Shown: positions 1-5,958, numbered from the stretch's first letter. The stretch: 8,529 nt of DNA from Oscillospiraceae bacterium (GCA_022792755.1 JAAWBP010000039.1:1-8529), one strand, 5' to 3'. The notes: generated by a model from the sequence alone, not told the origin. Made by a program: numbers and translations.

Positions 1-1
1 A

Positions 2-262
2 GCAAAAGAAACGGTTGATTCCTATATCCGCGACCTCGCCTGCGGCGTCACCAACCTCATCAACACCTTCGCCCCGGAAACCCTCTGCATCGGCGGTGGG
101 ATCAGCAAGGAAGGCGATACCCTGATCCAGCCCCTGGCTGAACTGGTGAACCGGGAGGTTTACTCCCGCTTTTCCAAGCGGCAGACCCGGATCGTCACCG
201 CAGAGCTCGGAAACGATGCGGGGATCATCGGGGCCGCTGCCCTCGGGCTTCAATTCAGATAA
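2..262 (+). CDS. ROK-family sugar kinase (glucokinase-like), C-terminal fragment
   Basis: The window opens inside this gene; 86 codons and the TAA stop are visible. ROK proteins are ATP-dependent sugar kinases (glucokinase, fructokinase, N-acetylhexosamine kinases) or sugar-responsive repressors. Seen here are the C-terminal ROK hallmarks: the glycine-rich strand CIGGGIS at fragment residues 29-35, where the family places part of the ATP site, and the closing helix NDAGIIGAAAL at residues 71-81, typical of the family C-terminus. The N-terminal phosphate motif, the catalytic Asp and the zinc-binding cysteines lie outside the window, so kinase and repressor cannot be separated, and the sugar is unknown. 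Kinase is favoured because the tail resembles bacterial glucokinases. It ends 77 bp before the acetylesterase on the same strand with no terminator between, so it may belong to the same transcript and phosphorylate sugar released by the downstream enzymes (inference). Confidence 0.82.
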   Translation, partial: AKETVDSYIRDLACGVTNLINTFAPETLCIGGGISKEGDTLIQPLAELVNREVYSRFSKRQTRIVTAELGNDAGIIGAAALGLQFR

Positions 263-339
263 AAGCACTGCAAAAATAGATCGAAAGGAATGGTACAGCC
301 GCGGAAATCCTGGGTGGTTTTTCATGCGCGCCGTATCAT

Positions 340-1068
340 ATGGCAGTTCAGATGGATTCTTTTTTGATGATTGGGCAGTCCAACATGGCAGGGCGGGGAT
401 TTTTACAAGACGTCTCCCCCATCGAGAACGAACACCTTTTTATGCTGCGAAATGGGCGCTGGCAGCCCTTGGCCGATCCGGTCAATTACGACCGCCCCTT
501 TGCAGGGGTCGGGCCGGGACCCAGCTTTGCCGAGGAATACTATAAAGCCTTCGGGCGCGAGGTGGGACTGATCCCCTGCGCGGACGGTGGGACAACCATA
601 TCGGAGTGGGCGCCCGGTGGCCTTCTTTATGACAACGCCGTTATGACGGCGAAGCTCGCCCTCCGAACCAGCGAACTGAAGGGAATCCTCTGGCATCAGG
701 GGGAAAGCGACAGCGACCGGAAGGAGGACGCGGAGCAATACATCAGACGGATCGTCCGGTTTTTCCAGTCCCTCCTGCGCGACTTGGAGCTGTCAAACCG
801 CACTCCGATCCTAATCGGGGAACTCGGCCACTATCTGGGTTCTTACACTGGCGGCTGCGATTACTTCGAGACAGTCAACCAGGCGCTGCGTGATTTTGCC
901 GGTAGCTGGGATCAATGCGGCTTCGTTTCGGCAGAGGGGCTGACCTCCAATCCCGACTTCCTGCATTTCAACGCCGTTTCACAACGGGAGTTCAGAAGGC
1001 GGTATTTTAACGCTTATTGTGATGTAATCAATCGTTTATCAAAAGATGAAAAGGGGGATTCCAAATGA
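340..1068 (+). CDS. CE6/SASA-type carbohydrate acetylesterase (SGNH fold), probable acetyl-xylan/xylo-oligosaccharide esterase
   Basis: This 242-aa protein matches the sialate O-acetylesterase/CE6 pattern (SASA, DUF303), serine esterases that remove O-acetyl groups from sugars. The nucleophile is Ser14 in IGQSNMAGRG (residues 11-20). WHQGESD at 118-124 is the conserved central block, and DFLHF at 206-210 supplies the Asp206/His209 pair. No signal peptide or membrane segment is visible, so a cytoplasmic location is inferred. Its stop overlaps the start of the GH8 exo-oligoxylanase (ATGA), which argues for translational coupling and for a substrate such as acetylated xylo-oligosaccharides. Sialic acid is less likely, as no sialic acid genes are visible. 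The start is uncertain: neither ATG at 340 nor ATG at 352, which would begin MDSFLMIGQSN as many relatives do, has a proper ribosome binding site. The AAAGGA at 284-289 is too far upstream. Confidence 0.83.
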   Translation: MAVQMDSFLMIGQSNMAGRGFLQDVSPIENEHLFMLRNGRWQPLADPVNYDRPFAGVGPGPSFAEEYYKAFGREVGLIPCADGGTTISEWAPGGLLYDNAVMTAKLALRTSELKGILWHQGESDSDRKEDAEQYIRRIVRFFQSLLRDLELSNRTPILIGELGHYLGSYTGGCDYFETVNQALRDFAGSWDQCGFVSAEGLTSNPDFLHFNAVSQREFRRRYFNAYCDVINRLSKDEKGDSK

Positions 1069-2210
1069 ATCAGGGCGCATTTTATACCGGAAGGTACCGC
1101 AGCGTTTTTGAAGAGCTGGGATACGACAAAGAGGCTGTCCAAAAACGGCTGGAGGACACGTTCAACGAGATGTTTTTTTCCGATACCCGCATCTTCGAGG
1201 CTGTGTCGGATGACATGGGATATATCACCGACACCGGAAACGACGACGCGCGCAGCGAAGGGATGTCCTATGGAATGATGTTCTGCGTCCAGATGGACAA
1301 GAAAAAGGAATTCGACCAGATTTGGAACTGGGCGAAAACCTATATGTACCAAACTGACGGACAGTACAAAGGCTATTTCTCCTGGTCGCACAACCTGGAC
1401 GGCAGCCGCAGGGCGGAAGGGCCCGCCCCGGACGGCGAGGAGTATTTTGCCATGGCGCTTCTCTTTGCCTCCGCCCGCTGGGGCGATGGGGAAGCCCCCT
1501 ACGACTACAGCAGACAAGCGAAAGAAATTCTGCACACCTGTGTCCACAAAGGGGAAAACGAGTCCGGATGCCCGATGTGGGACCCACGGAACAGGCAGAT
1601 CAAGTTTATCCCAGAGGCGGATTACACCGATCCCTCCTACCACCTTCCGCATTTTTACGAGCTTTTCTCCCTGCTCGGCAATCCGGAAGACCGTGTATTC
1701 TGGAAACGGGCGGCACAGGCGAGCCGCGATTTTCTCCACCTCGCCTGCCATCCTGAAACCGGCCTCTGTGCGGAGTATACCGAGTACGACGGCTCGCCCC
1801 GCCTGATGTTCGGGAAGGACTACTATTTCAGCGATGCCTACCGCACCGTCGCAAATATGAGCTTGGACACTTCCTGGTTTGATGCAGACGGCTGGCAGAA
1901 AGAGAACGCAGAAAAGGTGCAGGCGTTTTTCTGTAAAAATGTCCCGGATCGGAACTACAAAACCTACGCTGTCAACGGCGTTGTCATCGAGCAGCCGGCC
2001 ATGCATCCGGTCGCAGTCATCGCGACCAATGCGATGGCGTCCCTGGCAAGCGGCGGAAAATATGTCAAAGAATGTGTCGACCTGTTCTGGAACACCCCGC
2101 TGCGCAAAGACAAGCGGCGGTATTACGACAACTGCCTCTACCTTTTTGCCATGCTCGCTTTGAGCGGGAATTACCGGATCTACCTTCCGGAGCAGATTGG
2201 AAACGGATAA
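1065..2210 (+). CDS. GH8 reducing-end xylose-releasing exo-oligoxylanase (Rex-type, EC 3.2.1.156)
   Basis: This 381-aa protein is the length of characterised Rex enzymes, inverting GH8 hydrolases that remove xylose from the reducing end of xylo-oligosaccharides of three or more units. GH8 features are visible: the general acid Glu65 in ARSEGMSYGMM (residues 62-72), APDGEEYFAMAL at 121-132 with Asp123 in the substrate-binding position, and Asp257 in YYFSDAYR (253-260), the expected catalytic base of the Rex subgroup. Aromatic residues are frequent (WNWAKTY, YFSWSHN), as usual in the alpha/alpha-barrel cleft. There is no signal peptide, so it probably works on imported oligosaccharides. The start is well supported: AAGGGGG at 1051-1057 lies 7 nt upstream, and ATG overlaps the esterase stop as ATGA. 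A hairpin terminator follows. Endo-xylanase activity is the main alternative; the intracellular form and high similarity to the Rex pattern make exo-activity more likely. Confidence 0.87.
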   Translation: MNQGAFYTGRYRSVFEELGYDKEAVQKRLEDTFNEMFFSDTRIFEAVSDDMGYITDTGNDDARSEGMSYGMMFCVQMDKKKEFDQIWNWAKTYMYQTDGQYKGYFSWSHNLDGSRRAEGPAPDGEEYFAMALLFASARWGDGEAPYDYSRQAKEILHTCVHKGENESGCPMWDPRNRQIKFIPEADYTDPSYHLPHFYELFSLLGNPEDRVFWKRAAQASRDFLHLACHPETGLCAEYTEYDGSPRLMFGKDYYFSDAYRTVANMSLDTSWFDADGWQKENAEKVQAFFCKNVPDRNYKTYAVNGVVIEQPAMHPVAVIATNAMASLASGGKYVKECVDLFWNTPLRKDKRRYYDNCLYLFAMLALSGNYRIYLPEQIGNG

Positions 2211-2225
2211 AGTCGATCCATTTAC

Positions 2226-2264
2226 AAAAGGAATCCTGTGCGAATCCAGCGGGGATTCCTTTTT
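2226..2264 (+). terminator. Rho-independent terminator after the esterase/exo-oligoxylanase genes
   Basis: AAAAGGAATCC (2226-2236) pairs perfectly with GGATTCCTTTT (2253-2263), an 11-bp stem with a 16-nt loop, and the run of five T at 2260-2264 forms the end of the 3' arm and the tail. It begins 15 bp after the GH8 stop. The stem has few GC pairs and the T tract is short, so termination may be partial. That would let some transcripts continue into the GH63-like gene. Confidence 0.7.
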
Positions 2265-2352
2265 CGTCATCTCCACTCGACGACAGGGTTTTTCAATTTG
2301 CACACTCATTCCAGAGCGGTTTCGGTCCCCTTGAAGTATAGAACTGGGATTG

Positions 2353-2364
2353 GTTGTCGACAAC
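2353..2364. promoter_or_regulatory. Perfect 12-bp palindrome, candidate operator upstream of the GH63-like gene
   Basis: GTTGTCGACAAC is a perfect palindrome centred on CG, 63 bp before the ATG at 2428 and in non-coding DNA after the GH8 terminator. Symmetric sites with a central CG are typical of LacI-family regulators, which often control sugar-use genes. No convincing -35/-10 pair was found nearby and no regulator is encoded in the window, so the operator role is inference. Confidence 0.35.
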
Positions 2365-2427
2365 TCGGAAGGCACAGAAGGCCGCGGGCGTCTCCATCGA
2401 ATTTCATTCATAAGAAAGGACTTTTGT

Positions 2428-3726
2428 ATGAAGACAGATTACGAATTAATCCGGGAATACCTTGAAGCGCATCTCCCCCAGGTCTTAAAACAGCCTTATG
2501 GCAATTTCAAGCACCCTTTTATTGACCCGGGTTCGGTCTACGACGGAAACCTGTGGGACTGGGACACCTTCTGGGCGGTTTTTTCGATGATTAACCTTGC
2601 GGAAAACGGAGCCGTGGACACTGCATTCAAAAAGACACTGGAAAGACACGCGGAAGGGAATATCTTGAATTTCCTCGATTTTCAGCTGGAGGACGGCTAT
2701 ATCCCAATGATGGTGGACACCAAGGCGGACGAGGTTCCCTATTTGATCGCTAAGCACCGGGAAGGAGCCGTCTTAAATATGCACAAACCCTTTCTCTGTC
2801 AGCAGGCCTGCCTGGTCAGTGGGCTAAAGGGCTCTTTTGGATGGATCGAGGATCAAGTTCCGAAACTGGAGCAGTATTTTGGATGTTACGACCGCTATTA
2901 CTACTTCGAAAACTGCGGCCTGTACGTCTGGGCGGACGATGTGATGATCGGGATGGACAACGATCCCGCCTCCTTCGGCCGTCCCCGCTTTTCGACTGCG
3001 AATATCTTCCTCAACAGCTTTATGGTTCGGGAGCTGCGCGCGATGGCAAAAATCCTGACAGCCTACGGCCTCCCTGGACGGAGCGAATACTATGAGTCGA
3101 AAGCGCTCAAACTGGCGGAAGCGATCCAGACGGAATGCTGGGATAAGCGGGACAAGTTTTTCTATTCGGTCGACGTCGACATCAAAACCCGCGCTTACGA
3201 TTGGTTTCATAAGGGGCTGGGTGTTTTTTGGAATACCTTATATATCAAAACACGCGCCTGGTCGAGCTTTCTCCCTCTGCTCGCTGGGATTGCGACCGAC
3301 GAGCAGGCGGCTTTCCTTGTCAAGCACATCACCGACCCGGAGACATTCTGGAGCCCCTCTGGTATCCGCTCCCTCTCCTTCGACGAAAAGATGTACAATC
3401 TCGCCCCGACCAACAATCCATCCAACTGGCTGGGCGGGATCTGGATCATCGTCCAATACGCCGTCTTCCGCGGGCTGATGAATTATGGGTACCGCGAGGA
3501 GGCTTCCGCTCTGTGCGGCAATGTCATGAAGCTGCTGGGAGACGATCTGAGGAAAACCGGGACGCTCCACGAGTACTATAATCCGGAAACCGGGGAGCCC
3601 ATTGTCAACGGCGATTTTATCAACTGGAACATCCTCGCACTCAACATGGCGGATGAACTCGCGGGAAAACCGTCGGTCGACCGGTATCTCCCCTTTGACA
3701 AGCTGGTTGCTGAACGTCCTGTGTGA
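2428..3726 (+). CDS. GH63-like (alpha/alpha)6-barrel glycosidase (MGH1-like/trehalase-related), substrate unknown
   Basis: This 432-aa protein resembles the catalytic barrel of the GH63/trehalase-like clan, which contains inverting glycosidases acting on alpha-linked glucose or mannose (processing glucosidase I, YgjK, mannosylglycerate hydrolase). Visible landmarks are NLWDWDTFW at 41-49, WADDVMIGMDNDP at 168-180 with Asp177 as likely general acid, PSNWLGGIWIIVQY at 331-344, and HEYYNPETGEP at 381-391 with Glu382 as likely base. These follow the usual family order. The length fits a single barrel without accessory domains, and no signal peptide is seen. ATG at 2428 is chosen because AGAAAGGA (2413-2420) lies 7 nt upstream; the frame is open further 5' but without such a site. 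It follows the GH8 gene across a terminator and a palindrome, so it may be regulated separately. Known clan members do not act on xylan, so the target may be a side chain or another oligosaccharide. Confidence 0.77.
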   Translation: MKTDYELIREYLEAHLPQVLKQPYGNFKHPFIDPGSVYDGNLWDWDTFWAVFSMINLAENGAVDTAFKKTLERHAEGNILNFLDFQLEDGYIPMMVDTKADEVPYLIAKHREGAVLNMHKPFLCQQACLVSGLKGSFGWIEDQVPKLEQYFGCYDRYYYFENCGLYVWADDVMIGMDNDPASFGRPRFSTANIFLNSFMVRELRAMAKILTAYGLPGRSEYYESKALKLAEAIQTECWDKRDKFFYSVDVDIKTRAYDWFHKGLGVFWNTLYIKTRAWSSFLPLLAGIATDEQAAFLVKHITDPETFWSPSGIRSLSFDEKMYNLAPTNNPSNWLGGIWIIVQYAVFRGLMNYGYREEASALCGNVMKLLGDDLRKTGTLHEYYNPETGEPIVNGDFINWNILALNMADELAGKPSVDRYLPFDKLVAERPV

Positions 3727-3747
3727 AGCTTTTACAAGGAAAGGTGA

Positions 3748-3843
3748 TGTATCAAGCGCCCACGCGATGTGAACTCATTTTTCAGACGGAATGAGGAGGA
3801 GTTCAGATACTGGGCCAGCTTCATCAAAAAACATGCGGGTTGA
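3748..3843 (+). other. Short orphan reading frame, possible gene remnant
   Basis: The gap after the GH63-like gene holds a 31-codon open stretch ending at TGA 3841-3843. Its only usual start is GTG at 3769, giving 24 residues (VNSFFRRNEEEFRYWASFIK, then KHAG). The composition, rich in charged and aromatic residues, looks more like a protein tail than random translation. There is no ribosome binding site before the GTG, and I do not recognise the family. It could be the end of a decayed gene or chance. Confidence 0.15.
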
Positions 3844-3900
3844 CAACAGCTTGTCCGGCGTTGGCATCGGTAATTGGTTATCAAAACAGCCGAAACGACA

Positions 3901-3945
3901 AAAAACAGGGTATTTGGCGTAATGAATGCCAAATACCCTGTTTTT
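3901..3945. terminator. Bidirectional Rho-independent terminator, perfect 18-bp stem
   Basis: The 18 bases at 3901-3918 are the exact reverse complement of 3928-3945, with a 9-nt loop at 3919-3927. Five A begin the left arm and five T end the right arm, so each strand reads as a stable hairpin ending in a U run. It lies between convergent units: it can stop plus-strand transcription from the GH63-like gene and minus-strand transcription leaving the GGGtGRT gene, whose stop is about 30 bp away. Confidence 0.93.
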
Positions 3946-3975
3946 AAAAACTTAATTTTATGCAGGTTTAAGACC

Positions 3976-4974
3976 TTATTTATTCGCTTCGCTCACCGCG
4001 ACGGCGCAAGCAACGGTCATACCAACCATTGGGTTGTTTCCCGCACCGATCAGGCCCATCATCTCAACGTGAGCCGGAACGGAAGAAGAGCCGGCGAACT
4101 GCGCATCACCATGCATACGGCCCATCGAGTCGGTCAAGCCGTAAGAAGCCGGGCCAGCGCCCATGTTATCCGGATGCAGGGTTCGGCCGGTGCCTCCGCC
4201 GGAAGCAACAGAGAAGTACTTCACACCGTTTTCCATCGCCCACTTTTTATAGGTGCCGGCAACAAGATGCTGGAACCGGACCGGGTTGGTGGAGTTTCCG
4301 GTGATCGAAACATCGACCTTTTCAAGCTTCATGACCGCAACGCCCTCAAGAACGTCGTTCGCACCATAGCAGCGGACTTTGGACCTCTCCCCGCTGGAGA
4401 AGGAAACTTCACGGACGATCTTCAGCTCGCCGGTGTAGAAGTCATAATCGGTCTCCACATAGGTAAAGCCGTTGATTCTGGAGATGATATAAGCCGCGTC
4501 TTTGCCGAGGCCGTTGAGGATAACCCGAAGGGGTTTCTGCCTCGCCTTATTGGCCGTGCGCGCAATTCCGATCGCGCCTTCGGCCGCTGCAAAGGACTCG
4601 TGCCCCGCGAGGAAGCAGAAGCAGTCGGTCTCTTCCCTCAAAAGCATAGCGCCCAGGTTTCCATGCCCCTGTCCAACATCGCGCTGCTCTGCGACAGAAC
4701 CCGGAACGCAGAAAGCCTGAAGGCCGATCCCGATCGCCTCAGCAGCGTCGGCCGCGACCTTGATCCCTTTTTTCAGGGCGACCGCCGTGCCGAGGGTGTA
4801 AGCCCAGACAGCGTTTTCAAACGCAATCGGCTGAACACCTTTTACAATTTCATCTACATTAATGCCTTTGGACAAGCACAAATCCCTTGCATCCTCGAGG
4901 GTGGCAAAGCCATACTCAGCAAGGCATTTTTCAATTTTAGGCATTCTTCTTTCTTTTCCTTCAAACTGTGCCAT
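3976..4974 (-). CDS. GGGtGRT-family protein, function unknown
   Basis: This 332-aa protein carries the motif that names the family, ASGGGTGRTLHPDNMGAG at residues 257-274, followed by a glycine/serine/methionine-rich C-terminus (GLIGAGNNPMVGMTVACAVAV, residues 307-327). Earlier landmarks are GQGHGNLGAMLLREETDCFCFLAGHESF, residues 101-128, and NGLGKDAAYIISRINGF, 154-170. Cysteines stand at 17, 33, 89, 118, 120, 202 and 323; the CFC pair next to conserved His residues is a possible metal or redox site (inference). No signal peptide is seen and the protein is probably cytosolic. It is the second gene of an operon, 18 bp after the NifU-like scaffold gene, a pairing I know from clostridia, so a role linked to Fe-S chemistry is plausible but unproved. 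ATG at 4974 has GGGGG 8 nt upstream; Met11 is a weaker alternative start. I know of no assigned reaction. Confidence 0.9.
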   Translation of the reverse strand: MAQFEGKERRMPKIEKCLAEYGFATLEDARDLCLSKGINVDEIVKGVQPIAFENAVWAYTLGTAVALKKGIKVAADAAEAIGIGLQAFCVPGSVAEQRDVGQGHGNLGAMLLREETDCFCFLAGHESFAAAEGAIGIARTANKARQKPLRVILNGLGKDAAYIISRINGFTYVETDYDFYTGELKIVREVSFSSGERSKVRCYGANDVLEGVAVMKLEKVDVSITGNSTNPVRFQHLVAGTYKKWAMENGVKYFSVASGGGTGRTLHPDNMGAGPASYGLTDSMGRMHGDAQFAGSSSVPAHVEMMGLIGAGNNPMVGMTVACAVAVSEANK

Positions 4975-4992
4975 CTACTTATCCCCCTTCAA

Positions 4993-5685
4993 TTATTCTT
5001 CACGAGGATCGACATATTTGGCAGCTTCGTCATAGCGGCCATATGTACCGATATTTTTCTCGTACGCGGTGGTCGGGTCGACGCCGTGGCGGATATCCTC
5101 CAGCATTTTGCCGAGCTTGACGAACTTATAGCCGATCGCCTCGCCGTTTTCGTCAACTCCCATGGAAAGGACATAACCCTCGGCGAGTTCGAGGTAACGA
5201 ACACCTTTGTCCTTCGTGCTGAACATAGTGCCGACCTGAGAACGCAGGCCCTTGCCGAGATCCTCCAGACCGGCGCCGATCGGAAGGCCATCCTCCGAAA
5301 AAGCGGTCTGGGAACGGCCGTAGACCAGCTGTTTGAAGATTTCACGCATCGCAACGTTGATCGCATCGCAGACGAGGTCGGTGTTGAGCGCTTCCAACAT
5401 CGTTTTTCCAGGCAGGATTTCAGCAGCCATCGCCGCGGAATGGGTCATGCCGGAACATCCGAGCGTCTCAACCATGGCCTCCTCAATGACACCGTTTTTG
5501 ACGTTCAGAGTCAGCTTACAAGTGCCCTGCTGCGGCGCACACCAACCCACGCCGTGGGACAGGCCGGAAATATCCTTTATTTCATACGCCTTTACCCATC
5601 TGCCCTCTTCCGGAATCGGTGCAGGGCCATGATGCGGGCCCTTTGTCAGAACACACATTTTCTCAACTTCATGAGAATAGTTCAT
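4993..5685 (-). CDS. NifU/IscU-like iron-sulfur cluster scaffold protein with C-terminal extension
   Basis: This 230-aa protein resembles IscU/NifU N-terminal domains, which assemble Fe-S clusters on three cysteines. The clearest match is VETLGCSGMTHSAAMAAEIL, residues 72-91, followed by PGKTMLEAL (92-100), which parallels the GCGSA block and the GKT..EAL segment of IscU with Cys77 as ligand. CAPQQGTC at 49-56 and Cys106 in DLVCDAINVAM occupy the places of the first and third ligands. Two departures are notable: the usual Cys-Gly-Asp context is replaced by the CX6C element, and residues 140-230 extend well beyond the roughly 130-aa IscU core without a recognised domain. Cys11 lies near the N-terminus. 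The start is firm, with AAAGGAG 7 nt upstream of ATG. It is first in an operon with the GGGtGRT gene and has its own promoter. No cysteine desulfurase gene is visible, so classical ISC/SUF function cannot be claimed. Confidence 0.87.
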   Translation of the reverse strand: MNYSHEVEKMCVLTKGPHHGPAPIPEEGRWVKAYEIKDISGLSHGVGWCAPQQGTCKLTLNVKNGVIEEAMVETLGCSGMTHSAAMAAEILPGKTMLEALNTDLVCDAINVAMREIFKQLVYGRSQTAFSEDGLPIGAGLEDLGKGLRSQVGTMFSTKDKGVRYLELAEGYVLSMGVDENGEAIGYKFVKLGKMLEDIRHGVDPTTAYEKNIGTYGRYDEAAKYVDPREE

Positions 5686-5711
5686 ATCAATGCTCCTTTC
5701 GGTTTCGCTGT

Positions 5712-5727
5712 TAACATATATCTGTTA
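5712..5727. promoter_or_regulatory. Inverted repeat over the -10/start region of the NifU-like operon
   Basis: TAACA (5712-5716) and TGTTA (5723-5727) are inverted around a 6-bp AT-rich spacer, and TGTTAACA (5709-5716) is itself a perfect palindrome. The elements run from the edge of the -10 box across the predicted start site, where a bound repressor would block initiation. The arrangement does not match the Rex consensus (TTGTTAA-N4-TTAACAA) or an IscR site that I know. No regulator can be named. Confidence 0.35.
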
Positions 5728-5755
5728 TTATACTCGAATTTTCAGGGAAACGCAA
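5727..5755 (-). promoter_or_regulatory. Sigma-A-type promoter of the NifU-like/GGGtGRT operon
   Basis: On the minus strand TTGCGT (5750-5755) and a consensus TATAAT (5727-5732) are separated by 17 bp. Transcription would start near 5720, leaving a leader of about 35 nt before the ATG at 5685, which carries the AAAGGAG ribosome binding site. Confidence 0.75.
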
Positions 5756-5873
5756 GAGTTTTGGAACGCATTCTTTGAGATATCCAAGCGCCCAGGCAAA
5801 AACCAAGCCGTCTTTCCATCCTCTGCCAGCCGCTTCTCTTACAAATATAATGTGGAAAAGATTGCCCGATTGT

Positions 5874-5909
5874 TTGACTTTTGACAGGGAAAGCTTTAAA
5901 ATATAGGTT
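5874..5909 (+). promoter_or_regulatory. secA promoter region, two overlapping candidates
   Basis: TTGACT (5874-5879), a 17-bp spacer and TAAAAT (5897-5902) form a good sigma-A promoter, each box one base from consensus. A second, perfect TTGACA (5881-5886) lies 7 bp downstream and could pair with the weaker TAGGTT (5904-5909) at 17 bp. Either gives a short leader, about 45-50 nt, before the secA ATG at 5959. Confidence 0.65.
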
Positions 5910-5958
5910 GAATTATGATTGAAGCCGGACGGCTCAGAGAAAATATGAGGTGAACCTG

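Noticed and set aside
1014..2411. 465-codon minus-strand open frame opposite the GH8 gene
   Set aside because: It is a mirror of the GH8 coding frame and runs across its terminator into the next gap. The product is low-complexity, valine- and arginine-rich, and no promoter or ribosome binding site was seen.
3732..3932. 66-codon minus-strand frame in the gap after the GH63-like gene
   Set aside because: Its start lies in the terminator hairpin, it has no ribosome binding site and no recognisable family.
5709..5727. Rex-type redox operator in the NifU-like promoter
   Set aside because: The half-sites are present in part, but their order and spacing differ from the Rex consensus TTGTTAA-N4-TTAACAA, so only an unnamed repeat is reported.
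3874..5778. 634-codon plus-strand open frame opposite the GGGtGRT and NifU-like genes
   Set aside because: It runs antisense to two recognisable genes, reads through the bidirectional terminator hairpin, has no ribosome binding site at its start, and its product matches no family. GC-rich codon bias of the true genes keeps the opposite frame open.
5846..5851. TATAAT on the plus strand upstream of secA
   Set aside because: No acceptable -35 box at 16-18 bp; the promoter at 5874-5902 is much better and closer to the gene.
5690..5884. 64-codon plus-strand frame between the divergent operons
   Set aside because: It overlaps the promoter of the NifU-like operon, has no convincing ribosome binding site and looks like random translation of regulatory DNA.
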